From positions 1 to 64,000 of the forward strand of contig CAIJYV010000023.1 in assembly GCA_903825035.1 (NCBI GenBank): DNA of 64,000 nucleotides, read 5' to 3'. Numbering within the stretch: the first letter of the stretch is position 1; each line of letters starts with the position of its first letter. This document shows positions 36,124 to 45,664 of the stretch, piece after piece. The DNA comes from an uncultured Actinomycetes bacterium. GTDB lineage: Bacteria > Actinomycetota > Acidimicrobiia > Acidimicrobiales > RAAP-2. Position numbers and translations under genes: made by a program. The notes below the pieces were generated by a model that saw only the letters and a list, made by a program, of their open reading frames with translations, searched no databases and was not told where the DNA came from.

Positions 36124-36169
36124 TTGGCAGGTGTCACTCGGGCTGACTACTCTTACGAACGTATGTTCG
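36124..36169 (+). promoter_or_regulatory. LexA (SOS) box and promoter of the imuA-imuB-dnaE2 operon
   Basis: CGAACGTATGTTCG at 36156-36169 is a perfect match to the Gram-positive/actinobacterial SOS box CGAACRNRYGTTYG. Upstream, TTGGCA (36124-36129) and TACTCT (36148-36153) are spaced 18 bases. The box covers the expected transcript start and the imuA ATG (36163), so LexA would block the promoter directly and the mRNA is nearly leaderless. Confidence 0.8.
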
Positions 36170-36819
36170 CCTCTGCCCACCCCCGCCCAACTCTTTCGGC
36201 TGAGCTGATTGCCAAGGTCCGGCCCATAGCTCTCGCCACCACTAAAACCCTGCCCTTGGGAGAGCCCTGGCGGGGGATGGTGTCCAGCGGCGCTTTGCGT
36301 CGTGGAACAACCACTGTGGTCGACGCGGCTCCTGGCCAGGGTGGCCTCAGTTTGGCGCTGGGACTGGTGGGGGCGGCCAGTATGAAGGGACACTGGGTTG
36401 GAGTCGTGGGGGTCGATGACCCAGGGGTGGTGGCGATGACCGATCTCGGAGTGGACCTGCGACGAGTGCTCTTCGTCCCGCGTCCTCGTGGAGCATGGGC
36501 TGAGTCAACCGCGGACCTACTTGACGGAGTGGACCTCGTGATTGTCCGACCTCCATCAATTCCCGCCCACGGTGCAGTTCGCAAACTCATGGACCGAGTT
36601 CGTGAACGTGGGGCGGTGTTGATTGCCCTGAGCGAACCTCGATCACCGTGGCCATTGCCAGCGGATCTCTCATTCAAAATTGCCCATAGTGAGTGGCGGG
36701 CGTCGAGTCGTTTGGAGGGCCGTCAAGTGACGATTGTTTTGGGTGGTCGTGGATCAGCCCATAACTCCACCGAACATGTTGTCATGCTGCCCTCGGCACT
36801 GGGGAAGGGTGAGAAGTAG
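36163..36819 (+). CDS. imuA: Mutasome accessory protein ImuA' (RecA/SulA-like)
   Basis: It is the first gene of an SOS mutagenesis cassette; ImuA' is thought to help recruit or regulate the error-prone polymerase complex. The start ATG 36163 lies within the LexA box and gives 218 residues; a longer TTG frame at 36124 begins in the -35 element. The fold resembles the RecA core (VVDAAPGQGGLSLALGLVGAA, WVGVVGVDDPG, VDLVIVRPP), but the P-loop lacks the Walker A lysine and threonine (APGQGGLS), so it probably does not hydrolyse ATP. It abuts imuB (TAG then ATG). Confidence 0.8.
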   Translation: MFASAHPRPTLSAELIAKVRPIALATTKTLPLGEPWRGMVSSGALRRGTTTVVDAAPGQGGLSLALGLVGAASMKGHWVGVVGVDDPGVVAMTDLGVDLRRVLFVPRPRGAWAESTADLLDGVDLVIVRPPSIPAHGAVRKLMDRVRERGAVLIALSEPRSPWPLPADLSFKIAHSEWRASSRLEGRQVTIVLGGRGSAHNSTEHVVMLPSALGKGEK

Positions 36820-37899
36820 ATGGAGCGACTACTTGCCGTATGGGTCGAAGAGATTGCCACTGAGTCGCCCGAGGGCGGCACTGTTCGCATGAACATTGCA
36901 CTCAATGAAGCACTTACGCTGCTCTGCCCCTTTACCGAAATTATTCGCTTAGGGCTCTTTGTCCTGCCGGTACGTGGGCCAAGCCGATTCTTTGGTGGTG
37001 AAGAGGCGGTGCTACACGCAGTGTTGCAGTGCGTGTTTGACATCACGAGCCGGCGAGCTCGAGTGGGCATAGCCGAGGGTCTCTTTTGCGCTGAGCTGGC
37101 CGCTAAGGCCGAGTTGGTTATCGCCCCAGGAGAGAGCGAGGCTTTTCGCCGGACTCAACCCCTAGAGGCTCTGGGGCGTAAGGATTTGGCCGCCACTGGT
37201 CACCGACTAGGCATTCACAGCGTGGGGGCTTTCGCCGATATTGCTCCGGCGCGTATCGCCGAACGCTTTAACCGCCACGCCTTTGTCCTGCACCGAGTGG
37301 CTCGCGGAGAACTCTCCGAACTCCCTGGGCAGCGTGACACCTCGCTGACTCGACGCATAACGAGACTCAACGACTCTGGAGAGTCGGTGCGAGAACAATT
37401 GGGATTCTTTGGCCAACGTGGCGCGGGGGAGATACGCGCCGAAGAGGCAGCCAAGCGTGTGCGCCACCGTCTAGGTCCAGAATCGATTCAAGTGGCGAAC
37501 GTGGCTGCGGGTCGCACTCCACAAGATCGAACCGCCATGGTCCCCTGGGGATCCCCAGCGGCTATTCGTGACTCGGGCGCACCGTGGCCCGGTCAGGTGG
37601 GGCACCCTTCTCCCGTTACCGCACTCCGTCACCCCATCACCGTGCAACTACGCGATGAATTCGACCAGCCAATCCGAGTTGGGGAACGGGGCCTCCTGAG
37701 CGCCGCTCCGGCGTACATCATGTTCACCCCACCACAACGAAGGTCTATTACTTGGCACGCCGGCCCCTGGCCGTTGGTCGAACGCTGGTGGCAGCAGTCG
37801 CGACGACGAGCCCAAATGCAGATTCTGCTCGACGGTGGTGAAGCGATGTTGCTCGCTAACGAAAACCAAGCGTGGTGGCTCACCGGTATCTACGACTGA
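36820..37899 (+). CDS. imuB: ImuB, Y-family polymerase-like scaffold without catalytic residues
   Basis: A 359-residue Y-family polymerase homologue. The N-terminus MERLLAVWVEEIAT lacks the catalytic aspartates of the DxD-type palm, as in other ImuB proteins, so it should not synthesise DNA but bridge DnaE2 to the sliding clamp. A clamp-binding-like motif QLGFF is at residues 193-197 (bases 37396-37410). The finger/thumb region (LGIHSVGAFADIAPARIAERFN) is recognisable. The stop overlaps the dnaE2 start (TGATG). The C-terminus carries a TPQDRTAMVPWG-like segment typical of ImuB. Confidence 0.87.
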   Translation: MERLLAVWVEEIATESPEGGTVRMNIALNEALTLLCPFTEIIRLGLFVLPVRGPSRFFGGEEAVLHAVLQCVFDITSRRARVGIAEGLFCAELAAKAELVIAPGESEAFRRTQPLEALGRKDLAATGHRLGIHSVGAFADIAPARIAERFNRHAFVLHRVARGELSELPGQRDTSLTRRITRLNDSGESVREQLGFFGQRGAGEIRAEEAAKRVRHRLGPESIQVANVAAGRTPQDRTAMVPWGSPAAIRDSGAPWPGQVGHPSPVTALRHPITVQLRDEFDQPIRVGERGLLSAAPAYIMFTPPQRRSITWHAGPWPLVERWWQQSRRRAQMQILLDGGEAMLLANENQAWWLTGIYD

Positions 37900-40800
37900 T
37901 GGCTACCTACGCTGAGTTGCACGCCCATTCGGGCTTTAGTTTTCTCGACGGCGCGAGTGACCCCGAAGAGCTCGTCGCCGAAGCAGTTCGACTGGGCCTT
38001 TCGGGGCTAGCCCTTACCGATCACCACGGACTGTACGGCGTGGTTCGCTTCGCCGAGGCCGCCCGCGCCCTGGGGCTTCCCACTATCTTTGGCGCTGAAC
38101 TCACCTTGAGTGCCAGCGATGATCGCCACGGAATTCCCGATCCGAGTGGCACACACCTCGTTGTCCTCGCTCGCTCGGTCAAGGGGTACCGCGCACTTTC
38201 GACCATGCTCGCAGAGGCCCACCTAGCCAAGGGCGAAAAAGGGGTACCGGACCTGTCGTGGGATGAGATCACCGCGAGCGCCCAAGACTGGCTAGTCCTT
38301 ACTGGCTGTCGCAAAGGGCCACTAGCGAGGGCCCTTAACGAGGGCACCGCCGCGGGTCGAGTCGCCATTGACACTCTCGTCGCACGGTTTGGTCGGGAGA
38401 ATCTTGCGGTTGAGATTTGGGACCACGGCTCTCCTAATGACCACGCACGCAACGAGGCCCTCGTAGATCTCGCTAACTACGCCAAGGTGCAAGTGGTCGC
38501 GACGAATAATGTTCACTACGCCACCCCCAAGGACTTTCGCCGAGCCAATCTGCTCTCTGCGCTTCGAGCAAGGCGCTCGCTCGATGAAATGGAGGGCTGG
38601 CTCGACGCTGCGCCAACAGCGCACCTCCGTAGTGACGCCGAACAGCGTCAGCGATTTAAGCGCTGGCCGGGGGTGGTTGAACGAGCGGGTGAACTGGCTG
38701 AAGAATTGGCCTTTGACTTGAGGCTGGTGGCGCCGCAGCTTCCCACCTTCCTCACGCCAGCGGGAATGAATGAGCAGCAGTACTTAGAGGAGTTGGTGGA
38801 GGAGAGAGCCACACAAAAGTATGGAACGAGAGAGAATGAGCGAGTTCCGGGTGCTTGGCGACAGATTGAACACGAGCTGAACGTCATTAAGACCTTGGGC
38901 TTCGCGGGTTATTTCCTTACGGTGTGGGACATTACCGAGTTTTGTCGCCAATCCAATATCTACTGCCAGGGTCGAGGATCAGCAGCTAACTCGGCGGTCT
39001 GTTATTCACTGGGGATAACTAACGCCGATGCGGTGGCGCTTAATCTCTTCTTCGAACGGTTCTTATCTCCCGCTCGAGATGGTCCACCGGATATTGATGT
39101 TGATATCGAGTCGGGGCGACGCGAAGAGGTGATTCAGTACGTCTTCGAGCGCTACGGTCGTCGTCACGCCGCCCAGGTAGCGGCGGTTATTACCTATCGT
39201 CCACGCTCGGCTCTGCGTGATGTCGCACGGGCCTTTGGTTACAGCGAAGAGCAGGCCAATGAGTTTCGTGACCGCGTTGATCGACAAGAGATGATTGCGA
39301 AGGGTGATGACGTCTCTCCGCTCATGCTCGAGATGGCGACTGAGTTATTGCATCGCCCCCGACATCTCGGGATTCACTCGGCGGGAATGGTGCTCTGTGA
39401 CCGACCGGTGATTGAGGTGTGTCCCGTGGAGTGGGGGCGCATGCCTGGACGCACCTTGTTGCAGTGGGATAAGGATGACTGTGCGGCGAGTGGGCTCGTG
39501 AAGTTTGACCTGCTGGGACTGGGCATGCTCGAAGCCCTGCACCGAGCGGTCGACGAGGTTAAGTCGACCTACGGCGTCAGCCTGGACTTGAGCACATTGC
39601 CCCAAGAAGAAGCGGTCTACGACCTCCTCTGTGAGGCCGACACCGTCGGGGTATTCCAAGTGGAATCCCGTGCTCAGATGGCCACACTGCCTCGAATACG
39701 GCCACGTACCTTTTACGACATCGTTATTGAAGTGGCGCTCATTCGCCCCGGTCCCATTCAGGGCAATGCCGTAAATCCCTATATTCGCCGTCGCCGTGGT
39801 GATGATCCGGTGACCTACTTGCACCCCCGCCTGGAGCCAATCTTGAAACGCACGCTAGGGGTACCGCTCTTCCAAGAGCAGTTAATGGAAATGGCCGTAG
39901 CGGTGGCGGGGTTTTCACCCGCGGAAGCTGACGAACTTCGCCAAGCGATGGCGTCGAAGCGCTCAGAGATTCGCATGATGAAACTCAAGAGCCGCTTCTA
40001 CGCCGGAATGGCGCAAAACGGCATTGTTGGCGAGCCGGCTGACGAACTTTTCCACGCGCTCTCGGCTTTCGCGAATTTTGGGTTCCCGGAGTCTCACGCA
40101 GTCTCTTTCGCACACCTCGTGTACTGCTCGGCCTGGATCAAGGTCCATTACCCCGAATGTTTTTTGGTATCACTCCTCAACGCACAACCCATGGGGTTCT
40201 GGTCTCCGCAAAGTCTGGTGGCCGACGCTAAACGACACGGCGTTACCGTGTTGCGACCTGACGTAAATCGTTCAAGCACTGGCGCGCAGACCGAGCGGTA
40301 TGAAGACCGGTGGGAGGTTCGACTGGGGCTCGCGAGCGTAAGAGGCATTGGTACTGAAGTGGCTGAGCGCATTGTGGCGGGCGCTCCTTGGCAGAGCCAA
40401 AACGACCTCGTTCGCCGGGCCCAACTTCAACAATCACACCTTGAGGCCCTCGCCAGTGCTGGTGCGTTAGATGAGTTTGGTAGCTCGCGCCGGGCTCTCA
40501 TCTGGAGTGCCGGAGCGGCGAGCCAGGGGACTGAAGACCGACTCGAAGGGGTGGTGACCGGATTAGAGGCTCCTGCTCTGACAACTCCGTCACCGGTTGA
40601 GCGAGTAGCGGATGATCTTTGGTCGCTGGGTTTAACGACCGAAGCAACCGCAATTGAATTGATGAGAGATGAGTTGAGCGCCCGAGAAGTTGTGACTGCG
40701 TCGAGTCTCACGACATCCACCGCACGGCGGGTAACGGTGGCTGGCGTTGTAACGCACCGCCAGCGTCCAGAAACCGCACGGGGGGCAGTCTTTCTAAATC

Positions 40801-40997
40801 TCGAAGATGAGACCGGGCACGTCAATGTGGTCTTTTCGAAAGGGGCGTGGGTTCGTTGGCGTGAGATGGCCGATGGATCGCCGGCACTGATTATTCGAGG
40901 CACCCTAGAGCGCGGACAAGGAACGCTTAACTTGACCGCAGAATTTGTCGAGCCGCTGGCTCTAGGAGCGACCGCCCCATCGAGGGACTGGCACTAA
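37899..40997 (+). CDS. dnaE2: Error-prone DNA polymerase DnaE2
   Basis: A C-family translesion polymerase of 1032 residues, shorter than replicative DnaE1 (~1180). Start is ATG 37899, coupled to imuB. The N-terminal PHP domain begins YAELHAHSGFSFLDGAS with TDHHGLYG. The polymerase palm has PPDIDVDIESGRR with the catalytic aspartates, and AVCYSLGITNADAV, HLGIHSAGMVL. An OB fold is near the C-terminus (VTVAGVVTHRQRPETARG, FLNLEDETGHVNVVF). With ImuA' and ImuB upstream and the LexA box, this is the canonical damage-induced mutagenesis cassette. Confidence 0.95.
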   Translation: MATYAELHAHSGFSFLDGASDPEELVAEAVRLGLSGLALTDHHGLYGVVRFAEAARALGLPTIFGAELTLSASDDRHGIPDPSGTHLVVLARSVKGYRALSTMLAEAHLAKGEKGVPDLSWDEITASAQDWLVLTGCRKGPLARALNEGTAAGRVAIDTLVARFGRENLAVEIWDHGSPNDHARNEALVDLANYAKVQVVATNNVHYATPKDFRRANLLSALRARRSLDEMEGWLDAAPTAHLRSDAEQRQRFKRWPGVVERAGELAEELAFDLRLVAPQLPTFLTPAGMNEQQYLEELVEERATQKYGTRENERVPGAWRQIEHELNVIKTLGFAGYFLTVWDITEFCRQSNIYCQGRGSAANSAVCYSLGITNADAVALNLFFERFLSPARDGPPDIDVDIESGRREEVIQYVFERYGRRHAAQVAAVITYRPRSALRDVARAFGYSEEQANEFRDRVDRQEMIAKGDDVSPLMLEMATELLHRPRHLGIHSAGMVLCDRPVIEVCPVEWGRMPGRTLLQWDKDDCAASGLVKFDLLGLGMLEALHRAVDEVKSTYGVSLDLSTLPQEEAVYDLLCEADTVGVFQVESRAQMATLPRIRPRTFYDIVIEVALIRPGPIQGNAVNPYIRRRRGDDPVTYLHPRLEPILKRTLGVPLFQEQLMEMAVAVAGFSPAEADELRQAMASKRSEIRMMKLKSRFYAGMAQNGIVGEPADELFHALSAFANFGFPESHAVSFAHLVYCSAWIKVHYPECFLVSLLNAQPMGFWSPQSLVADAKRHGVTVLRPDVNRSSTGAQTERYEDRWEVRLGLASVRGIGTEVAERIVAGAPWQSQNDLVRRAQLQQSHLEALASAGALDEFGSSRRALIWSAGAASQGTEDRLEGVVTGLEAPALTTPSPVERVADDLWSLGLTTEATAIELMRDELSAREVVTASSLTTSTARRVTVAGVVTHRQRPETARGAVFLNLEDETGHVNVVFSKGAWVRWREMADGSPALIIRGTLERGQGTLNLTAEFVEPLALGATAPSRDWH

Positions 40998-41845
40998 TTC
41001 TTAAACGCAAACTCAGGCCGCTCACCACGAGCGACCTCTTCGCGCACCAATATCTGCGCTAGCGGCAAGTCGTCTGCGTGGGTGACACCAATGCAGCGAG
41101 AGCGAGTTGGCAATACGTCAAAGCGAAACGGTGTGCGGTGAAGGATTGAGCCCACAAATACCGGGAGCTGAATCTCGGACTCTGCCTCGAAGTCGTGCTC
41201 GGCCACACACCTTTCCATAAAGGGCAAAATCTCTGGACGAAATCCCCAAAGATTCATTGACACCAAGGTGCTGGGGTTCAGGACAGAAGGCTCGAGACCG
41301 TCGTTGGCGACAAAACCATCGAGAGTGGCCTGAACGTTCTTTCGCTCGGCGATCTCCGTCAAGTGACCGTTCACAACATGGCAAGTACCGCGAGAAACAG
41401 GCAAAGTGCCAACCAGCGCCTGGTCGAGTTCAAATCCAACAAGGCAGTTATTTGTAGAATTAATGAGGTGTGAGCCCAATTTCATAAATGCGTCACGCCC
41501 ATACAGATCGTCGGCGTTTGAAACACCAAATGGCTTCGATGTATCGAGGGCAGGAACCGCTGACAGAACTGCGTCGACAGTGCCACGAAGTTGATCTTGA
41601 TAGGTGAAGGAAACCTTGTGGTCCTTCGGCCAACTAGCGGCCACGTGTTCTTTGATCGAATCTCCGGTGTCGCGGTTGACGACAATGACGATGTCATCGA
41701 AACCCGCGGCGTAGGCGTCCGAAGCCAGTAGGTCAATGATTCCTTCGCCGTGAACGCCAATGGGAGCGAGTTGCTTTAGTCCGCCGTAGCGACGGGCACG
41801 GCCCGCGGCCAAGATGACGAGCGATGGTCCGGTCACATTGACCAT
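40994..41845 (-). CDS. Sugar nucleotidyltransferase-like protein
   Basis: A protein of ~283 residues with the NTP-transferase signature LVILAAGRARRYGGLKQL and the metal-binding aspartate region FGVSNADDLYG. The family transfers nucleotides to sugar phosphates or similar alcohols, but the substrate is not evident. The start could be ATG 41845 (13-base overlap with fabH) or GTG 41836 (GTGA overlap, as elsewhere in this genome); no Shine-Dalgarno decides it. The 3' end overlaps the convergent dnaE2 end by 4 bases. Confidence 0.75.
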   Translation of the reverse strand: MVNVTGPSLVILAAGRARRYGGLKQLAPIGVHGEGIIDLLASDAYAAGFDDIVIVVNRDTGDSIKEHVAASWPKDHKVSFTYQDQLRGTVDAVLSAVPALDTSKPFGVSNADDLYGRDAFMKLGSHLINSTNNCLVGFELDQALVGTLPVSRGTCHVVNGHLTEIAERKNVQATLDGFVANDGLEPSVLNPSTLVSMNLWGFRPEILPFMERCVAEHDFEAESEIQLPVFVGSILHRTPFRFDVLPTRSRCIGVTHADDLPLAQILVREEVARGERPEFAFKN

Positions 41846-42756
41846 TTCAGCACAGAAGAGGCCCAAGTCATTCCGGCCCCAAAGCCAGTCATGAGGGCGT
41901 ATTCGCCCTTCTTTACGCGACCTTCGTCACGAGCGTGCCAGAAGGCCATCGGAATAGAGGCGCTGGAAGTGTTGCCGTAGCGGTCGAGGGTAATGACGGC
42001 ATTCTCCATCGGAATTCCCAGTCGCTCGCTCGCGGCCTGGATGATGCGAATGTTGGCTTGGTGGGGGATCATCAAACTGATGTCCTTAGCCTCAATGCCG
42101 GCCTTTTCGATGGCCTCGGAGGCTGAATCCACTACGACGCGTACCGCTCGACGAAATACTTCCTTGCCGTCCATGAAGAAGTAGGAACCGTGGTCGCAGG
42201 TCAGCAGGTCAGCGTCAACGCCCGAGGCGCCGAGCACGAATGACAGAATGTCGTTGTCGGTGTCGGAGTACTCCAGCACCGTGGCGCCAGCTCCGTCGGC
42301 CAACAAAACCGCTACGTTACGGTCTGTCCAGTCAACCCAGCGAGAGAGCGTCTCGGCACCAATGAGCAAGATGCGCTTGGTGCCCGTTTCGATGAGCCCT
42401 TGCGCGACGCGAACGGCATAGGGAAAGCCCGCACAGGCGGCATTGACGTCCAGGGCGGGACAGGTCAGCCCCAATTCAGCTTGAATGAGAGCCGCAGTCG
42501 AAGGAGCCATGCGGTCGGGAGTAGTAGTGGCGAGGAGGACGAAATCAATATCTTCCGGGCCGACCTTGGCATCTTCCATGGCGCGGCGACCGGCCAAGGC
42601 GCCGAGTTCGGTGGTGGTGCCACCAATATGACGTTGGCGGATGCCGGTACGCTCAGAGATCCACTCGTCAGAAGTATCTAGGGTCTTAGATAGGTCGTCA
42701 TTGGTAACAATCTTGTCGGGCACAGCCATGCCCCAGCCCACAAATCGAGTACCCAT
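41833..42756 (-). CDS. fabH: Beta-ketoacyl-ACP synthase III
   Basis: It starts fatty acid synthesis by condensing an acyl-CoA with malonyl-ACP. The 307-residue protein has the catalytic triad: C108 in DVNAACAGFPYAV, His in MIPHQANIRII and Asn in DRYGNTSSASIPMA. The N-terminus MGTRFVGWGMAVPDK and TSDEWISERTGIRQRH are typical. It stands apart from a fab cluster, next to a thioesterase gene on the same strand, so a special acyl starter or another condensation is possible. Confidence 0.92.
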   Translation of the reverse strand: MGTRFVGWGMAVPDKIVTNDDLSKTLDTSDEWISERTGIRQRHIGGTTTELGALAGRRAMEDAKVGPEDIDFVLLATTTPDRMAPSTAALIQAELGLTCPALDVNAACAGFPYAVRVAQGLIETGTKRILLIGAETLSRWVDWTDRNVAVLLADGAGATVLEYSDTDNDILSFVLGASGVDADLLTCDHGSYFFMDGKEVFRRAVRVVVDSASEAIEKAGIEAKDISLMIPHQANIRIIQAASERLGIPMENAVITLDRYGNTSSASIPMAFWHARDEGRVKKGEYALMTGFGAGMTWASSVLKWSM

Positions 42757-42812
42757 GCGTCTTCCTCACTCTTTGGTATCGGAACAGTCTAGGACTTTTG
42801 GGGATTATTCCC

Positions 42813-43217
42813 TTACCGGGCCTTAATTACCTGGAGGGTCATGCGTCCGGTTGCGAAGAGTTCGCCTGACTCATTAGTAAGGTCCACATTCCAGACCTGA
42901 ACGGTGCGGCCCTTACGAATTGGCGTCGCGGTGGCTCGGATGACGCCTGAATTGACCGCCCGCAGGTGAGAAATGTTCAATTCGGTTCCCACGCAGACCT
43001 GATCTTCGGGCACGCTGACAATCCCACCCATTGAGGCCGCGCCCTCGACCATGAGCGCCGAGACGCCACCGTGCAGTAACCCAAAGGGCTGGTGGGTTTT
43101 GGGGCCGACCTCGCATTCGAGTACGCAGCGCTCGGGGCTGAGCTCGACCACACTGATGCCCAGTGCGTCGTGGGCGGTGGGGCGGTCAGGGAAGCGGTGG
43201 GCGTATTCACTGGTCAT
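42813..43217 (-). CDS. Hotdog-fold thioesterase (PaaI/YdiI family)
   Basis: A 134-residue acyl-CoA thioesterase-like protein. The start is ATG 43217 (a TTG two codons upstream is less likely). It has the family core PFGLLHGGVSALMVEGAASMGG and the strand pairs GTELNISHLRAVNSG, VQVWNVDLTNESGELFATGRMTLQV. Members hydrolyse aromatic or menaquinone-pathway acyl-CoAs; substrate here is not known. It lies 56 bases upstream of fabH, same strand. Confidence 0.85.
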   Translation of the reverse strand: MTSEYAHRFPDRPTAHDALGISVVELSPERCVLECEVGPKTHQPFGLLHGGVSALMVEGAASMGGIVSVPEDQVCVGTELNISHLRAVNSGVIRATATPIRKGRTVQVWNVDLTNESGELFATGRMTLQVIKAR

Positions 43218-43282
43218 CTCCAAACCTTATTACCGTTAGGTGTGGGAAAATGAATTAGCCATCCACTAACCGGAACGAACCT

Positions 43283-44305
43283 ATGACTCAGCCCCTAGTT
43301 GACCTACGAAGTGACACCCTGACCCAACCCACTGCCGCCATGCGCGAAGCCATGTACGAGGCAGTTGTGGGCGACGACGGGTACGGTGAGGACCCGACCG
43401 TTGCCAAACTCGAATCCCTCTTCGCGAATCTGGTGGGAAAGGAGGCGGCAATTTTTGTTCCCTCCGGCGTTATGGCGAATCAAATGGCGATGCGGGTACA
43501 CACCCGACCCGGGGATGTAGTTATTTCCGGTCGAACCCAGCACGTCGTGGGATTTGAAATGGGAGCGAGCGCGGCGAACGCTTCAGTGCAGTTCAACTTC
43601 GTCGACGACGTCAACGGAGTCTTTAATCTTGAAGAGGTCGCTTCGGTACTCGACGCCCAGTTTGATCATCAGCCAACTATCAATTTAGTTTCGCTCGAAA
43701 ATTCGCACATGGCCTCTGGTGGGCGGACCTGGGCACCAGAACAAATCACCGCACTAAAAAAGGTCGTTGGCCCGTTACCTATGCACTTAGACGGCGCACG
43801 CCTCTTGAACGCTGCGGTCGCTCGTGGCGTGAGTCCCAAAGAATTCACCACCCACGTTGACACCGTCATGACCTGTTTAAGCAAGGGCCTGTGCGCACCG
43901 GTGGGTTCGCTGTTGGCCGGCTCTCAAGTTCTGATGGACCGCGCTCGCATTGAACGAAAGCGCCTGGGTGGAGCCATGCGCCAAGCTGGTTTTTTGGCCG
44001 CGGCGGGAATTGTCGCGCTCGACACCATGATCGACCGCTTGGCCGACGATCACGCTCGCGCCAAAGTATTAGCTGAAGCATTCGCCCAAAAGTTCCCTGA
44101 GTCCAACTACGACCCCGCAATCTGCGAAACCAACATCGTTTCTTTCAATCATCCCCAAGCGCGAAAGATTGTCGCACGGCTCGAAGAGGTTGGGGTGGCG
44201 GGTGGCACGGTGGCCCCACAGCGCGCACGCTTTGTCACCAGTGCTCTCGTGGATGATGCGGCCATCGAACGGGCCGTCAGCGCAGTTAAGTCTCTCCAGA
44301 TTTAG
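43283..44305 (+). CDS. ltaE: Low-specificity L-threonine aldolase
   Basis: A PLP enzyme that cleaves L-threonine or L-allo-threonine to glycine and acetaldehyde. The 340-residue protein has [33 protein letters not shown], the aspartate in [14 protein letters not shown] and the PLP lysine in [14 protein letters not shown]. The length is normal. It is divergent from the thioesterase gene. Confidence 0.93.
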   Translation: MTQPLVDLRSDTLTQPTAAMREAMYEAVVGDDGYGEDPTVAKLESLFANLVGKEAAIFVPSGVMANQMAMRVHTRPGDVVISGRTQHVVGFEMGASAANASVQFNFVDDVNGVFNLEEVASVLDAQFDHQPTINLVSLENSHMASGGRTWAPEQITALKKVVGPLPMHLDGARLLNAAVARGVSPKEFTTHVDTVMTCLSKGLCAPVGSLLAGSQVLMDRARIERKRLGGAMRQAGFLAAAGIVALDTMIDRLADDHARAKVLAEAFAQKFPESNYDPAICETNIVSFNHPQARKIVARLEEVGVAGGTVAPQRARFVTSALVDDAAIERAVSAVKSLQI

Positions 44306-44320
44306 AGAAATCATTGACAA

Positions 44321-44358
44321 TTCACCGAGTTGTCACGGTGAAGGCCAAATTTTCTTGG
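44321..44358 (+). terminator. Weak intrinsic terminator after ltaE
   Basis: TTCACCG (44321-44327) pairs with CGGTGAA (44336-44342), followed by GGCCAAATTTTCTT. A second pairing, TGACAA with TTGTCA, overlaps it. The stem is short and the T run distant. Confidence 0.4.
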
Positions 44359-44404
44359 GTATTTCAGCACTTTAGGGGTAGCCTTGAGGGGCTTACGAGC
44401 AACT

Positions 44405-45664
44405 ATGACTGAAATCCTGCACCTCTCCACATTCTTGCGTCGACCGATTTTTGACGCCGACGGCGACCGGATTGGTCGCGTCCAAGACCTGGTGGCTCGA
44501 CTGGGTGATGATGCGCACCCGCCAATCGTGGGAGCGGTTATTCGCATTGAGGGTCGGAATCTATTCGTGCCGATTCGCAAGATTGGCGGTCTCTCACAAG
44601 GCAAGGCCACCTTCGAAGGACGTCGAGTAGACCTTCGCCGCTTCGAACGCCGTCCCGGCGAGATGCTCCTCGCCGAGGACCTTCTAGCTCGCCACCTCAT
44701 CAACCTGGTGCGCGGACGCTTAATTACCGCCAACGAGATCGAACTCGCTGAGGTTAATGGACAGTGGGAGGTCGTGGGCGTGGACGCAGGCCGTCGCCCA
44801 CTGCTGCGTCGAATTCTCGGTTCTCGATTTGGTAGTCGTGTTAAGGCCGACTCGATCGTTGACTTTGCCTCAATCGAACCATTTGTTGGTCACGTACCTT
44901 CGGCTCGCTTGCGTATTCCGTATCGCAAACTCGCCAAACTCCACCCCGCCCAAATCGCTGACCTTGTCGAGCAGGCCAGTCACGAAGAGGGTGAAGAGAT
45001 TATCTCTGCGGTTGGCCTCGACCGCGAACTCGAAGCCGACGTCTTCGAAGAGTTGGACACCGAGCACCAGTTGGAGTTCATTGAATCGCGCACCGACATT
45101 GAAGCAGCTCGTCTACTGTCTCGGATGGAACCCGATGATGCCGCTGACTTGATTAATGAGGTCGAACAAGACCGTCGCTTGCCGATTCTTGAAAACTTGG
45201 CGGCCGATCAGCAGCAGAAGGTCCGCCAACTGCTTTCTTACAACGCCGACACCGCTGGCGGAATTATGAACACTGACTTTGTCACTATTGGCGAGACCGC
45301 AACGGTGGATGAAGCAATCGAAGCGATCCGAAAGTCTGACGCGCCCGCTGAATCAATTCACACGGTTTTCGTGGTCGATGGAGCGGGTATGACCGTGGGC
45401 GCGCTCGCCATTGGCCAATTAATCAAGGCTCGCGGCAACGACGTGGCGCTCGGTATTGCGAAGACTCAGATGGCCCACGTGCACCCCCATTGGAATGTCA
45501 TGCGGGTGGCACGCAAGATGAGTGACTTTAATCTCATGGTCGTGCCGGTGCTTGATGAGGAACACAACGCCGTAATTGGCGTGGTGACAGTAGACGACTT
45601 GCTCGAAGAGATGCTGCCCCAGGGTTGGCGTCGGGACTTCGGCGTGACCGCGGTGGAGGAATAA
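44405..45664 (+). CDS. Soluble PRC-barrel / MgtE_N / CBS-pair protein
   Basis: A 419-residue protein (start ATG 44405). Residues ~1-150 carry a PRC-barrel-like domain (RRPIFDADGDRIGRVQDLVA). Then comes the MgtE N-terminal superhelix (KLHPAQIADLVEQASHEEGEEII, FEELDTEHQLEFIESR, LSRMEPDDAADLINEVEQ) and a CBS pair (TADTAGG-like YNADTAGGIMNTDFVTIGET through VIGVVTVDDLLEEMLP). In MgtE channels this module senses cytosolic Mg2+ and gates the pore, but the MgtE membrane domain is absent: the protein ends after the CBS pair with no hydrophobic helices. The next gene is an NRAMP-like permease. A regulatory subunit role is inferred. Confidence 0.85.
   Translation: MTEILHLSTFLRRPIFDADGDRIGRVQDLVARLGDDAHPPIVGAVIRIEGRNLFVPIRKIGGLSQGKATFEGRRVDLRRFERRPGEMLLAEDLLARHLINLVRGRLITANEIELAEVNGQWEVVGVDAGRRPLLRRILGSRFGSRVKADSIVDFASIEPFVGHVPSARLRIPYRKLAKLHPAQIADLVEQASHEEGEEIISAVGLDRELEADVFEELDTEHQLEFIESRTDIEAARLLSRMEPDDAADLINEVEQDRRLPILENLAADQQQKVRQLLSYNADTAGGIMNTDFVTIGETATVDEAIEAIRKSDAPAESIHTVFVVDGAGMTVGALAIGQLIKARGNDVALGIAKTQMAHVHPHWNVMRVARKMSDFNLMVVPVLDEEHNAVIGVVTVDDLLEEMLPQGWRRDFGVTAVEE

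Noticed and set aside
39345-39824. 159-residue minus-strand frame in dnaE2
   Set aside because: Antisense to conserved polymerase sequence; no protein-like features.
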